In this document: positions 46,401 to 54,609 of the stretch, piece after piece
Layout of the letters: each line of letters starts with the position of its first letter
How positions within the stretch are numbered: the first letter of the stretch is position 1
Origin: Amycolatopsis taiwanensis DSM 45107
Lineage (GTDB): Bacteria > Actinomycetota > Actinomycetes > Mycobacteriales > Pseudonocardiaceae
Length of the DNA stretch: 64,000 nt
Assembly: GCF_000519205.1 (NCBI RefSeq)
Contig: NZ_JAFB01000025.1
Location: 98,527 to 162,526 of the forward strand
Direction: 5' to 3'
The notes under the pieces: generated by a model
Databases searched by the model: none
Told to the model about the DNA's origin: nothing
What the model saw: the letters and a program-made list of their open reading frames with translations, nothing else
Translations under genes and position numbers: made by a program

Positions 46401-48764
46401 GACGGTCTCGCGCACCTGCCGCGCCCAGTAGTGTGGATCGGTCGCCTGTTCAGCGGTGATCCAGGTGCCGGTCACGTTGGACAGGAACGGCATCCTCGGC
46501 TCGTGGCGTGGCACGGCGGCCACCGCGGCGGCGAACTCCTCGAGCACCGGCTCCATGGTCGGTGAGTGGAAGGCGTGTGAGGTCTTCAGCCGCTTCGCCC
46601 CGATCCCCCGCTCCTTCAGCCGCTCGGCGAAGGCGTCCACCAGTTCGGTGGCACCGGCCACCACACAGGTGCCGGGACCGTTGACCGTGGCGATCGACAG
46701 CCCTTCGGGCAGCATGCCGGCCACGTCGTACTCATCCGCGCGGACGGCGAGCATCGTGCCCGGCGGCATCGCCTGCATCAGCCTGCCGCGGGTGACCACG
46801 AGCCGCGCGGCGTCCGCCAGGCTGAAGACACCGGCCAGCGTCGCCGCTACCAGTTCACCGATGGAGTGCCCGACCATGGCCTGCGGGCGCACACCCCAGG
46901 AGAACCACAGCTGCGCGAGCGCGTACTCGACGGCGAACAGCGCGGGTTGGGTGATGTCCGTGCCACGTAATGCCTCTTCGGCCGCGGCGCGCTGCTCGCC
47001 GGTAGCCAGCAGTGCGATGCGCACGGTGGTGCCGACCTCGCCGAACGCGGCAAGGCATTCGTCCACAGCGGACCGGAACACCGGCTCGTGTTCGTATAGC
47101 TCGGCCGCCATACCCGCGTACTGCGAGCCCTGCCCGGACAGCAGGAACGCCACCTTCGGCGGCTCGGTGCCCGCGATCCCCGGCTGGCGGCGCTTTCGGT
47201 CGCGCAACGCGAGCACGGCGTCCGCTGGGTCGCCGGCCACCACCGCGACGCGATGAGCGTGCCGAGCGCGGCCGACCCGCAAGGTGTGCGCGACGTCGGC
47301 GAGGTCCAGCTCCGGGTGGTCCGTGAGGTGACCGGCGAGCTGGTCGAGCATCGCGGCAAGCGCCGTTTCACTGCGTGCGGAGAGCCGCAACAGGCTCGCC
47401 GGGCGCCGGTGCGTCCTCGGCTCGTCGAGCGAGGGCGGTTCTTCGAGCACGATGTGCGCGTTGGTGCCACCCATGCCGAACGAGCTGACGCCTGCCCGCC
47501 GTGGCGCTCCCTCGGCGTCCCATTTGGACAGTGTCGAATTGACGTAGAACGGGCTGTTCGGCAGGTCGAGCCGCGGGTTGGGGTGCTCGAAATGCAGCGT
47601 CGGCGGGATCAGCCCGTGCTGCATGGCGAGCACCGCCTTGATCACACCCGCGACGCCCGCACCCTGGCTGAGGTGTCCGACGTTCGACTTCACCGAGCCG
47701 ATCGCGCACCAACCGTGTTCATCGGTGTCCGCACCGAAGACGCTGGTCAGCGCCGCCACCTCGATCGGGTCACCGAGTGCGGTCGCGGTGCCGTGCGCCT
47801 CGACGTAGCCGATCGTGCGCGGGTCGACCCCCGCCATGCCCAGCGCCTGCGCGATCACCTCCGCCTGACCCTCGACGCTCGGCGCGGTGAACCCGACCTT
47901 GGTGGCGCCGTCGTTGTTGATCGCGTCGCCGAGAATCACCGCGCGAACGTCGTCGCCGTCGGTCAACGCGTCGGAGAGCCGCTTGATCAGCAAGACGCCG
48001 CCGCCGCTGCCCCAGAGCGTGCCGGTGGCCTCGGCGTCGAACGGGCGGCAGTGCCCGTCGACCGCCAGCACGCCACCCTCGGTGGCCAGATAACCCGCAC
48101 CCAGCGGCAACTCGATGCAGACACCACCGGCGAGCGCCATGTCGCACTCGCCGTTGCGCAGCGACTCACACGCCAGGTGCAGCGCGACCAGCGAGGTGGA
48201 GCACGCCGTCAGCACCGTGAAGCTCGGGCCGCGCAGGTTCAGCTTGTAGGAGGTGAATGTGGCAAGGAAATCCGAACTGCTGCCCAGCGACACCGACAGC
48301 GCACCCGACGACGCCATGATCTTCGGGTTGCTGCGCAGGTGCCGCCAGCGGTAGTCCTCGTTGCCCATGCCGCCGTAAACGCCGATCTGGCCGTCGTAGC
48401 GGGCCGGGTCGTAGCCGCCGTCCTCCAGCGCGGTATGCGCGAGCTCCAGGAACAGCCGCTGCTGCGGGTCGGACAGTTGCGCCTCGCGCGAGGTCATGCC
48501 GAAGAACGCGGCATCGAAGTACTCGACGTCGTCCAGCACCGGTGCCGCGGGCACGAAATTCGGGTCGTCGACCAGATGCTCGGGCACACCCGCGGCCACC
48601 TGCTCCTCGCGGCTGAACCGGCGCACCGACTCCACGCCATCGGCGAGGTTGCGCCAGAACTGCCGCACGTTGCGGGCACCCGGCACGCGGGCGGCCATGC
48701 CGATGATCGCGATCGGCTCGATGCCCGCTGCCGCGCCCGCAGTCCCGCTCTCGCTGCTGGTCAT
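43431..48764 (-). CDS. Type I PKS, KS-AT-KR-DH-ACP
   Basis: The 1777-residue protein has a ketosynthase (16-440) with intact Cys188 (LTACSTS), His324 (EAHGTAT) and His364 (NVGHL). The acyltransferase has GHSIGE and HAFHS, the latter typical of malonyl-CoA specificity. The ketoreductase has ITGGLGGIG and [20 protein letters not shown]. The dehydratase has [13 protein letters not shown] and [10 protein letters not shown], and the carrier domain ends with [11 protein letters not shown] precedes DH, the reverse of the usual modular order. With both, the unit added would become alpha-beta unsaturated. The KS should extend the aminoacyl chain from the NRPS encoded just upstream. The ATG at 48764 overlaps that gene's stop (ATGA). 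Confidence 0.9.
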   Translation of the reverse strand: MTSSESGTAGAAAGIEPIAIIGMAARVPGARNVRQFWRNLADGVESVRRFSREEQVAAGVPEHLVDDPNFVPAAPVLDDVEYFDAAFFGMTSREAQLSDPQQRLFLELAHTALEDGGYDPARYDGQIGVYGGMGNEDYRWRHLRSNPKIMASSGALSVSLGSSSDFLATFTSYKLNLRGPSFTVLTACSTSLVALHLACESLRNGECDMALAGGVCIELPLGAGYLATEGGVLAVDGHCRPFDAEATGTLWGSGGGVLLIKRLSDALTDGDDVRAVILGDAINNDGATKVGFTAPSVEGQAEVIAQALGMAGVDPRTIGYVEAHGTATALGDPIEVAALTSVFGADTDEHGWCAIGSVKSNVGHLSQGAGVAGVIKAVLAMQHGLIPPTLHFEHPNPRLDLPNSPFYVNSTLSKWDAEGAPRRAGVSSFGMGGTNAHIVLEEPPSLDEPRTHRRPASLLRLSARSETALAAMLDQLAGHLTDHPELDLADVAHTLRVGRARHAHRVAVVAGDPADAVLALRDRKRRQPGIAGTEPPKVAFLLSGQGSQYAGMAAELYEHEPVFRSAVDECLAAFGEVGTTVRIALLATGEQRAAAEEALRGTDITQPALFAVEYALAQLWFSWGVRPQAMVGHSIGELVAATLAGVFSLADAARLVVTRGRLMQAMPPGTMLAVRADEYDVAGMLPEGLSIATVNGPGTCVVAGATELVDAFAERLKERGIGAKRLKTSHAFHSPTMEPVLEEFAAAVAAVPRHEPRMPFLSNVTGTWITAEQATDPHYWARQVRETVRFGQCVATMLADGAWALVECGPGKQLIGLARMQLPRGNKDALPPLPSLPAQGEKARALDLLYTTAGRLWTVGVDLSDDSCGAPGKRVSLPTYPYERKYFWIDPAPVNAEPEPPARTGPLPLDEWFSVPTWRQSIVPAPADAPGRYLVLGTAPEIVTALRDAGAEVIEADDRRDYPALIAELGAGLPAHIVHARTLAPVDDVMAAQDNGFFDLLALVKALAAAGIEDKLHLDVVTRGTQDVTGHDLVNPEHATVAGIVKVVPLEIPTLSVRHIDLDPAGGSRADRDVDAEIRRAPRDEIVALRGRRRWVPDTESVPLPPVDDALRDEGVYLITGGLGGIGITLAEHLGRQHRAKLVLLSRSGLPPREEWDNHLGPDRVGRAIAAIRRTEQAGGQVLVAAADVTDVAALRSVREQALARFGRIDGIVHAAGVPGGGMAEVKERDVALRVLAPKLAGTSALRAAFGDLSLDFVVLCSSVTALAGGFGQVDYCAANAFLDAYARAADGWPARVVSVNWGGWLEVGMAAESGAPAVLGGRAGTPMTHPILRTAHDTWCEGVISPDTHWVLAEHRISGVPVLPGAAYLEIARAAAERLLPGSGSVELHDVAFVEPLSVPDHTSVRLRVDVAGDEFTISSTAGGPARTHVRGTVTRVAPGMEATVDIAAVRNRCEQRQVAGSMMDSRLTPGADGPPVLGFGDRWRSLENLYVGKDEELAHLAAPGQVAGELADWGLHPALLDMATSFGTPGQGAYLPFAYGKVTVRGPIPAAAWSHLRYRGTGAEVVTADVSVVDADGRELLSVTELVLRRVDIGAMTTTVHEASGERVPDEIGIRPAEGVEAFRRVLGTDSGPQLVVSVKPLAEVFARTAGLTTDSISDAAVEDTMERPQRIAGSDYVPPSTELEAKLAALWQEVLGADQVGAEDDFFDLGGNSLVAVQLIAQVRSELGVKLPMQTLFEGATVARMAARVEQVRAAEPPAEPAPASTIKRLARNE

Positions 48765-51700
48765 CCTCGACCCTCCTGGCTTGGTAACCCGGTTCGTCTT
48801 GTCGCGGTGCGGCGTCGTGCGCGTTCCCGCCGGGCGGCACCGCGTTGTGCCGCCTTGGTCAGCCCGGAGCTGTCCGTATCGCCGTCCAGGAACCTGGCCA
48901 GGGCGCGGACGGTCGGATAGCGGAACAGGTCCACCACCCTGGGCCTGCCGGGCAGTTGCTCGGCGACGGACACCAGGTCCATCGAGGTACCGCCCAGGTC
49001 GAAGAAGTTCTGTGTGACCCCCACCGCGGGCTTGCCCAGCACGGCCGACCACGCGGCGGCCACCACGTGCTCGGTGTCGGTCGAGGGAGGGACGACGTCC
49101 GCGGGCAGGTCACTCAGCGGCACGGGCTGTGGCTCCACCAGGCCGGCGCGCAACGTGTCGAGGTTCGGTGGGGTGATCTCGCCCAGCGCACGTCTCGGGT
49201 GCGCAACGGCCGCGTCGAGCACGTACACCAGCGCGGCGAGCAAGGCATCGATGCGGGGCGCTGTGTAGAGATCGGGGTTGTAGACCACTTCGAAGCGCAT
49301 CCGGCCGTCGCGCTCGACCAAATAGGTGGTGAGGTCGAACGGCGAACCAGGCAGGCCGGCGGGCACCATGCGCGCCTCGATACCGGGAAGTTCCAATGTG
49401 GACTGTGCGAAGTTGAACACGTTGAACAGCACCTGAACGAGCGCGCCACGGGACGCATCACGCGGCAGCGCCAGCGCGTCGACCACGCGCTCCAACGGCG
49501 CGTCCGGGTGGGCCAGCGCATCGAACAGCTCGTTGCGGCACGCGACCACAACCTCGGCGAACGTCCGCTGATCGGTGCTGCCGAGCCGCAACGGCACGAT
49601 ATCGACGAAGAAGCCGATCAGGTCGGCGAACGCGGCGTGCCGGCGGTCGGCCACCGGGGCGCCGATCACGACCTCCGCACGCCCGGCGATCCGGCGAAGC
49701 AGGTCGCCGAACGCGGCTAGCACCACAGTGGACGGTGTCGCGCCCAGCTCGGCGGCCAGCGCGCGGATCGCGGCGTCGGTCGCCGCGCTCAGCTCGGTGC
49801 CCGCGAACGCGCCCGCATAACTCTGTTCGGCCGGGCGTGGGTGGTCGCGCGGCAGGTCGAGCACCGTCGGCGCGCCGGCCAGGTGCTCGGTCCACCAGGC
49901 CAGGTCGTTCTTGCCCCGCCGGGATTCCCGCTCCTCCCGCCAGGCCACGTAGTCGGCGAACGTGGCAGCCGTGGCGGATTCCCGGGTCTTGCCCGCGTAG
50001 GCCGCGGCGAGGTCGGCGTAGAGGACGCGCTCGGACCAGCCGTCGAACACGGCGTGGTGCGCGGTGATCGCGAGCACGTGGTCGTCCTCGGCAAGACGCA
50101 ACAGCCGGGCGCGCAGCAGATGCCCGGTCGCCAGGTCGAACCGTCCGGTCGCCTCCGTGCGCAGGCGCTCCCGCATGACCCGGTCTCGCTCCCCGGCGGC
50201 CAGGCCACTGAGGTCGTCGAGCGGCATCGGCACCTCGGCGGGCGGGTCGATGACCGCGTACGGACGGCCGCCCTCGTGCGGCACCCGCCAGCGCAGCACG
50301 TCGTGCCGGGTGACCACCTCGGTCAGCGCGCGGGCCAGCGTGCCGGTGTCCAGCGGGCCGCGCAGTCGTTGTGCGAGCGCGATGTTGTAGGCGGCGGCGT
50401 CCGGGGCGAGCTGGTCGAGGAACCACAGTCGGCGCTGCGCGGCGGACAAGGCCGGTGGGTGACCGGTTTCGACGTCCACTCCGGACACTTCATCGGCCCG
50501 CGCGACCCGTTCGGCAAGGGCACCCAGGGTACGCGCGGCGAACACGTCCTCCACCGCGACGTCGCGGCGAAGCTCGAACCGGATCGCCGCGACCAGGCGC
50601 ATCGCGCCCAGCGAATGTCCACCATGGACGAAGAAGTCGTCGGCCGCGGATCGTGCGGGCGCACCCAGCACCTCGGACCACAGGACCGCCAGCTCGCGCG
50701 GCACGCCCGGGATGTCGACGACCGCTTCCTCGTCGACGGTCAGGCCGGCGACGAGCGTGGCCAGGTCCACCTTGTCGGAACTGTTGAGGGGCAACACATC
50801 CAGGCGCTGGAACCTGGATGGCACCATGACGGCGGGCAGCCGCTCGGACAGGTACTCGCGCAGCGCGGCGGCGTCCGGCGCGTCAGCGGGCGTGACGAAC
50901 GCGGCCAGCGTGACGTCATCGCGAACCGGTACGGCGGCCACGACGGCGTGAGTTATGTCAGGGTGGCCGCGCAGCACGGACTCGATCTCGCCGAGCTCCA
51001 CCCGCTGGCCACGAACCTTCACCTGCCGGTCCACCCGGCCGTGGAAGCGCAGCTCACCGTCGACGCCCCAGCTCACGAGATCCCCCGAGCGGTAGAGCCG
51101 CGCGCCGGGCTCGTCGCCGAACGGGTCCGGCACGAACAGCGCGGCGGTCAGCCCGGGCCGGTCGAGATAGCCGCGGGTCACCCCCGGGCCACCGATCAGC
51201 AGTTCACCCGGAACCCCCTGTGGCACCAGCGCGAAGTTCTCGTCCACCACGTACAGGCGGTGGTTGAGCATCGGGCGGCCGATCGGGATCGGCGTGGTCC
51301 ACTCGCCGGACGCGGGAAACCCGGCCACCGCGACGGTGGTCTCGGTCGGGCCGTAGCCGTTCATCAGCCGTCGTCCGTCGGCGGTCCAGCGGGCCACCTG
51401 CTCGGGGCCGGGCGCCTCGGCACCGGTGACGATCGAGCGGAGCAGCGGCAGCTCCCCCGGCGACAGCAGGGGCAGCAGGGCGGGCGGCAGGTCGGCCCAG
51501 GTGACCTCGTGCTCCACCATGAAGCGGCGTAACCGGGCCGGGTCCGCCCGGTCGGACTCGGCGGCCAGCTGGATCGACGCGCCGACCATGAGCGCCACCA
51601 GCAGCTCCAGCACGGACACGTCGAAAGCGATCGACGTGATCGCCAGCGCGTGGTCACCGAGCCGGATGCGGCCGCGGTCGTGGATGCTGGTCATGAACGC

Positions 51701-52246
51701 CGCGATGTTGGCGTGCGAGACGACGACCCCCTTGGGGCGGCCGGTCGAGCCGGACGTGTAGATCACGTAGGCCGCGTTGTCCGCGAGCACGGGGCAGGCG
51801 AACGGCTCGGCCCGCTCCCGGGGCAGGTCGATCAGCGCCAGCCCGGTGCCGGCGAAGATCGCGCGCCCGGCGTCGTCGGCCACTACACACACGACACCCG
51901 CGTCGGCGGCGATTTCGGTGAGGCGCACCGGCGGTAGGTCGGGGTCGAGCGGCACGTAGGCGCCACCGGAAAGCAGCGTGCCGAGGAGCGCCACGAGCAA
52001 CGACGGGTGCCGCCCGACACAGACGCCGACCCGGCTCTCCGGTCCGACTCCGTTGTCACGCAAGGTCTCCGCGAGACGGGAGGCCAACCCCAGCAGCTCC
52101 CGGTAGGTGAGCCGGACGTCCCATTGCCGCACCGCGATCGTGTCCGGGCGTTCGGCGGCGTGGCGTGCGATGAGACCGGGAACGGTACCGCCCGGTACGC
52201 CGGGGCGATCGGCGGCCATCCACTCGGCCGGGACCACTTTGGACAT
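48761..52246 (-). CDS. NRPS, A-PCP-C-PCP
   Basis: The 1161-residue protein begins with an adenylation domain (YTSGSTGRPKG, NGYGPTETT, YRSGDLVSW) with no condensation domain before it, so it looks like an initiation module. A carrier domain (FFVHGGHSLGAM), a condensation domain (LSAAQRRLWFLDQL; HHAVFDG) and a second carrier domain (FFDLGGTSMDLV) follow. No adenylation domain precedes the second carrier, which must be loaded in trans or by another route. My pocket reading gives D-V-L with Asp at position 278, as in many basic-amino-acid codes. The ATG at 52246 has AGGGGGAG close upstream; a GTG at 52261 overlapping the LanB-like stop is possible. Confidence 0.88.
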   Translation of the reverse strand: MSKVVPAEWMAADRPGVPGGTVPGLIARHAAERPDTIAVRQWDVRLTYRELLGLASRLAETLRDNGVGPESRVGVCVGRHPSLLVALLGTLLSGGAYVPLDPDLPPVRLTEIAADAGVVCVVADDAGRAIFAGTGLALIDLPRERAEPFACPVLADNAAYVIYTSGSTGRPKGVVVSHANIAAFMTSIHDRGRIRLGDHALAITSIAFDVSVLELLVALMVGASIQLAAESDRADPARLRRFMVEHEVTWADLPPALLPLLSPGELPLLRSIVTGAEAPGPEQVARWTADGRRLMNGYGPTETTVAVAGFPASGEWTTPIPIGRPMLNHRLYVVDENFALVPQGVPGELLIGGPGVTRGYLDRPGLTAALFVPDPFGDEPGARLYRSGDLVSWGVDGELRFHGRVDRQVKVRGQRVELGEIESVLRGHPDITHAVVAAVPVRDDVTLAAFVTPADAPDAAALREYLSERLPAVMVPSRFQRLDVLPLNSSDKVDLATLVAGLTVDEEAVVDIPGVPRELAVLWSEVLGAPARSAADDFFVHGGHSLGAMRLVAAIRFELRRDVAVEDVFAARTLGALAERVARADEVSGVDVETGHPPALSAAQRRLWFLDQLAPDAAAYNIALAQRLRGPLDTGTLARALTEVVTRHDVLRWRVPHEGGRPYAVIDPPAEVPMPLDDLSGLAAGERDRVMRERLRTEATGRFDLATGHLLRARLLRLAEDDHVLAITAHHAVFDGWSERVLYADLAAAYAGKTRESATAATFADYVAWREERESRRGKNDLAWWTEHLAGAPTVLDLPRDHPRPAEQSYAGAFAGTELSAATDAAIRALAAELGATPSTVVLAAFGDLLRRIAGRAEVVIGAPVADRRHAAFADLIGFFVDIVPLRLGSTDQRTFAEVVVACRNELFDALAHPDAPLERVVDALALPRDASRGALVQVLFNVFNFAQSTLELPGIEARMVPAGLPGSPFDLTTYLVERDGRMRFEVVYNPDLYTAPRIDALLAALVYVLDAAVAHPRRALGEITPPNLDTLRAGLVEPQPVPLSDLPADVVPPSTDTEHVVAAAWSAVLGKPAVGVTQNFFDLGGTSMDLVSVAEQLPGRPRVVDLFRYPTVRALARFLDGDTDSSGLTKAAQRGAARRERARRRTATRRTGLPSQEGRG

Positions 52247-52257
52247 CGGCTCCCCCT

Positions 52258-54609
52258 TCACCGCGCCGCCTCCGGATCACGGAACTGCAGGCGCATTTCC
52301 GAGAAGTACCGGCGGCCCTGGCCGTCCGGCACCCATGCCTCCTCCGGCGCCGGCAGCATTTCGGTGACCGTCAGCAGGACGTCATCGCCGCCCGCATCGC
52401 GCGCCGCGCGGACCATCGCACAGAACGACGACACGTACCGCGGCGCCGTGAAGTCGACGTACACCGGCTTCGTCTCGGTGGCGATCTTGACGAACACCCG
52501 CTCGGGCAGGCCGAGCGCCGCTCGCCAGCGCCGCGCGGCGAGGAACCGGTCGGCGAACTCGCGTGCCCGCGCCAGTCCGCTCTCCGCCACGGTGCAGCGC
52601 CATGTCCGGCGCGACACCACCAGCTTGTCGATCGTGATGCGCGGCGTGTGCGATGCCGCGGCCACCAGCTTGAACGCGTCCACGGCGTGCATCGCGACCA
52701 GTTCGCCGAACAGCTCGATCAGCGGCCAGCTCCGCCCGTCCGCCGCCGCGGCGACCAACTCACCATCCACATCGGACACCGTGAGCGCGGTCAACGGCAG
52801 CAGCCGGTCCGGCACGATGCCCGGCGCGTCGGTGAACGCCAGCTGGATGTCGCTGTCATCGTCGAGGTAGCGGGCGATGCGGCCGGTCAGGCGTGGGAAA
52901 TCAGGCGGATACAGCAGCAGGGAACGGCCCGGCCCGAGATCGTCGCGCAACGCGGCGCGTAACCGCTGCGGATCCTCGTGTCCCAGCACGAAAACCGCGC
53001 AGTTGAAGGTGGCCCACGCCGCGTGCAGTTCGCCGAGCACGATGGTGAACTCGCCTCGGTTCACCGCCTCGGCACTCGCCGCGCAGATCGTGAGATCGGG
53101 GCTGTGCAGCCGCGCGCCCGACCACCCTGGCGCCTCCGCCGGGAACTGCTCGGCGACCGCCGCCGCCAGTTCGGCACTGGTGAACTCGACATGCTCGGTG
53201 TTTTCGGAGCCCATGGCGTCCACCGCGAACACCGCGGCCCAGCGGCGCACGAACTCGGCCGTCACCTGGTCGGCGGGCCGGTCCACGCTGCCGAACAGCG
53301 GCCCCTGCGCCAGGTACCACAACGGACCGGCGGGGATCGTGGCGGTGCCCAGTTCGGTGGCCAGGTCGTCGTACAGCTCCCGCAACGCGTAGCGGTAGGC
53401 ATCGGCGATCGCGGCCGAAAGCCAGCGCACCGAGCGCAACAGCAGTTCCATCGGCGCGGCGAGCGCCTCGAGCACCGGACCGCCGAGCACGACGTCCAGG
53501 TCGCGCACGGTGTCCTCGTAACAGAGCGCCCGCCCCGCGTACATCTCGCCGTCACGTTGCCGAGCGGGCACGCCCGCGTGGCGGACGAACTCCGAATCCA
53601 GTGTGGACAGTGCGGCGGCGAGCCGATCCGGCCGGCCCGCGGCCGCGGCGACCTCGTCGCGGGCAGCGCGCAGACTCTCGAACGCGCTGAGCACTCGGTG
53701 CCGGACGGTGTCCTCGCCGATCCGATGCAGCGCATCGGAGAGCACGTCCTCGGCGTCGGGGCTGACCGGCAGGTCGATCCCCCAGGTCACCAGCCCGCGC
53801 TCGGCCAGCTGAGCGAGCAGCACGTACCCGTCGGATTGCTTGTGCAGCACCGCATCCGGGCCGTCCGCCAGCTCGGCGGTCAGCGCGACGGCCGGCCGGC
53901 CGTCGCAGCGGGCGAGCGCCGCCGCCTCGGTGGGCGTCACGGCCAGCGGCGGTTGCGCGGGCCGCAGCACGCGCGTGCCGTCCAGGGACAGCGGCGCCCG
54001 CAACCTCACGGGCAGATGCGGCCGCACCTCGTGGTCATCGGCGAGCTTCGCGGCGAACGCGGCCAGCGCCCACCGCTCGAACCAGACCCGGCGCTCCCGG
54101 ACGAGCCCCGAGCCCGGTTTCACCTGCGCGGCCGGGGCGTCGGGGTCGAGGGTGAACCACGTGACCGGGCCGAAGAACCCGACGGTCTCGTTCTTGGCGC
54201 AGTACCGCTGCCAGTAGCGCGCGACCAGCTCCTCGCGGATCCGCTGGCGATAGCGCGACTTCTTGTTCTGCCGCGCCGGATCGGGCGCGGGCCCGGCCTT
54301 GCGCAGGCCGTCCAGCGCGACGAGCATGGCCGGGTTCTGCCAGGTGACCGCCTCGCGGAAAAGCGGGTCGCCGGCCAGCTCCCAAGCGGTGCGGGTGGCA
54401 TCGGCGACCGCGGCCGCGAACGCCTCGTCGAACTCGGACCGCCCGCCGGCCCCCGCCAGGAACGCGTCCGCCGCCTCGGCCGCGGCCGGTGCCGCGAACC
54501 GGTCCAGCCCCTCGGCCGGGAATCCGGTGGTGCGCAGCAGGGCGTCCCGCCAGACCCGCCAGCCGGTGCCCGGCAGCCCGACGAGATGACCGGCGGCGCG
54601 CACGGTCAT
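52258..54609 (-). CDS. LanB-like protein 1 (lantibiotic dehydratase glutamylation-domain family), no elimination domain
   Basis: The 783-residue protein matches the N-terminal domain of lantibiotic dehydratases. It has YWQRYCAKNETVGFFGP in place of the R-x3-RxTPFGLF region, MYAGRALCYEDTVRDL corresponding to the GRTLxYED motif, ARLHSPDLTICAASAEA, and a final HTPRITIDKLVVSRRTWRC. Full LanB enzymes attach Glu from Glu-tRNA to Ser/Thr and remove it with a SpaB_C domain; that domain is not present. Small LanBs without it include peptide aminoacyl-tRNA ligases. The next gene upstream is a paralogue, with an ATGA overlap. No precursor peptide or LanC is visible, so an NRPS-linked role is inferred. 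The motif changes suggest altered tRNA recognition or chemistry. Confidence 0.75.
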   Translation of the reverse strand: MTVRAAGHLVGLPGTGWRVWRDALLRTTGFPAEGLDRFAAPAAAEAADAFLAGAGGRSEFDEAFAAAVADATRTAWELAGDPLFREAVTWQNPAMLVALDGLRKAGPAPDPARQNKKSRYRQRIREELVARYWQRYCAKNETVGFFGPVTWFTLDPDAPAAQVKPGSGLVRERRVWFERWALAAFAAKLADDHEVRPHLPVRLRAPLSLDGTRVLRPAQPPLAVTPTEAAALARCDGRPAVALTAELADGPDAVLHKQSDGYVLLAQLAERGLVTWGIDLPVSPDAEDVLSDALHRIGEDTVRHRVLSAFESLRAARDEVAAAAGRPDRLAAALSTLDSEFVRHAGVPARQRDGEMYAGRALCYEDTVRDLDVVLGGPVLEALAAPMELLLRSVRWLSAAIADAYRYALRELYDDLATELGTATIPAGPLWYLAQGPLFGSVDRPADQVTAEFVRRWAAVFAVDAMGSENTEHVEFTSAELAAAVAEQFPAEAPGWSGARLHSPDLTICAASAEAVNRGEFTIVLGELHAAWATFNCAVFVLGHEDPQRLRAALRDDLGPGRSLLLYPPDFPRLTGRIARYLDDDSDIQLAFTDAPGIVPDRLLPLTALTVSDVDGELVAAAADGRSWPLIELFGELVAMHAVDAFKLVAAASHTPRITIDKLVVSRRTWRCTVAESGLARAREFADRFLAARRWRAALGLPERVFVKIATETKPVYVDFTAPRYVSSFCAMVRAARDAGGDDVLLTVTEMLPAPEEAWVPDGQGRRYFSEMRLQFRDPEAAR

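Noticed and set aside
43293..46565. 1090-codon open frame on the + strand opposite mbtH and the PKS gene
   Set aside because: It crosses two real genes on the other strand and has the composition of an antisense shadow.
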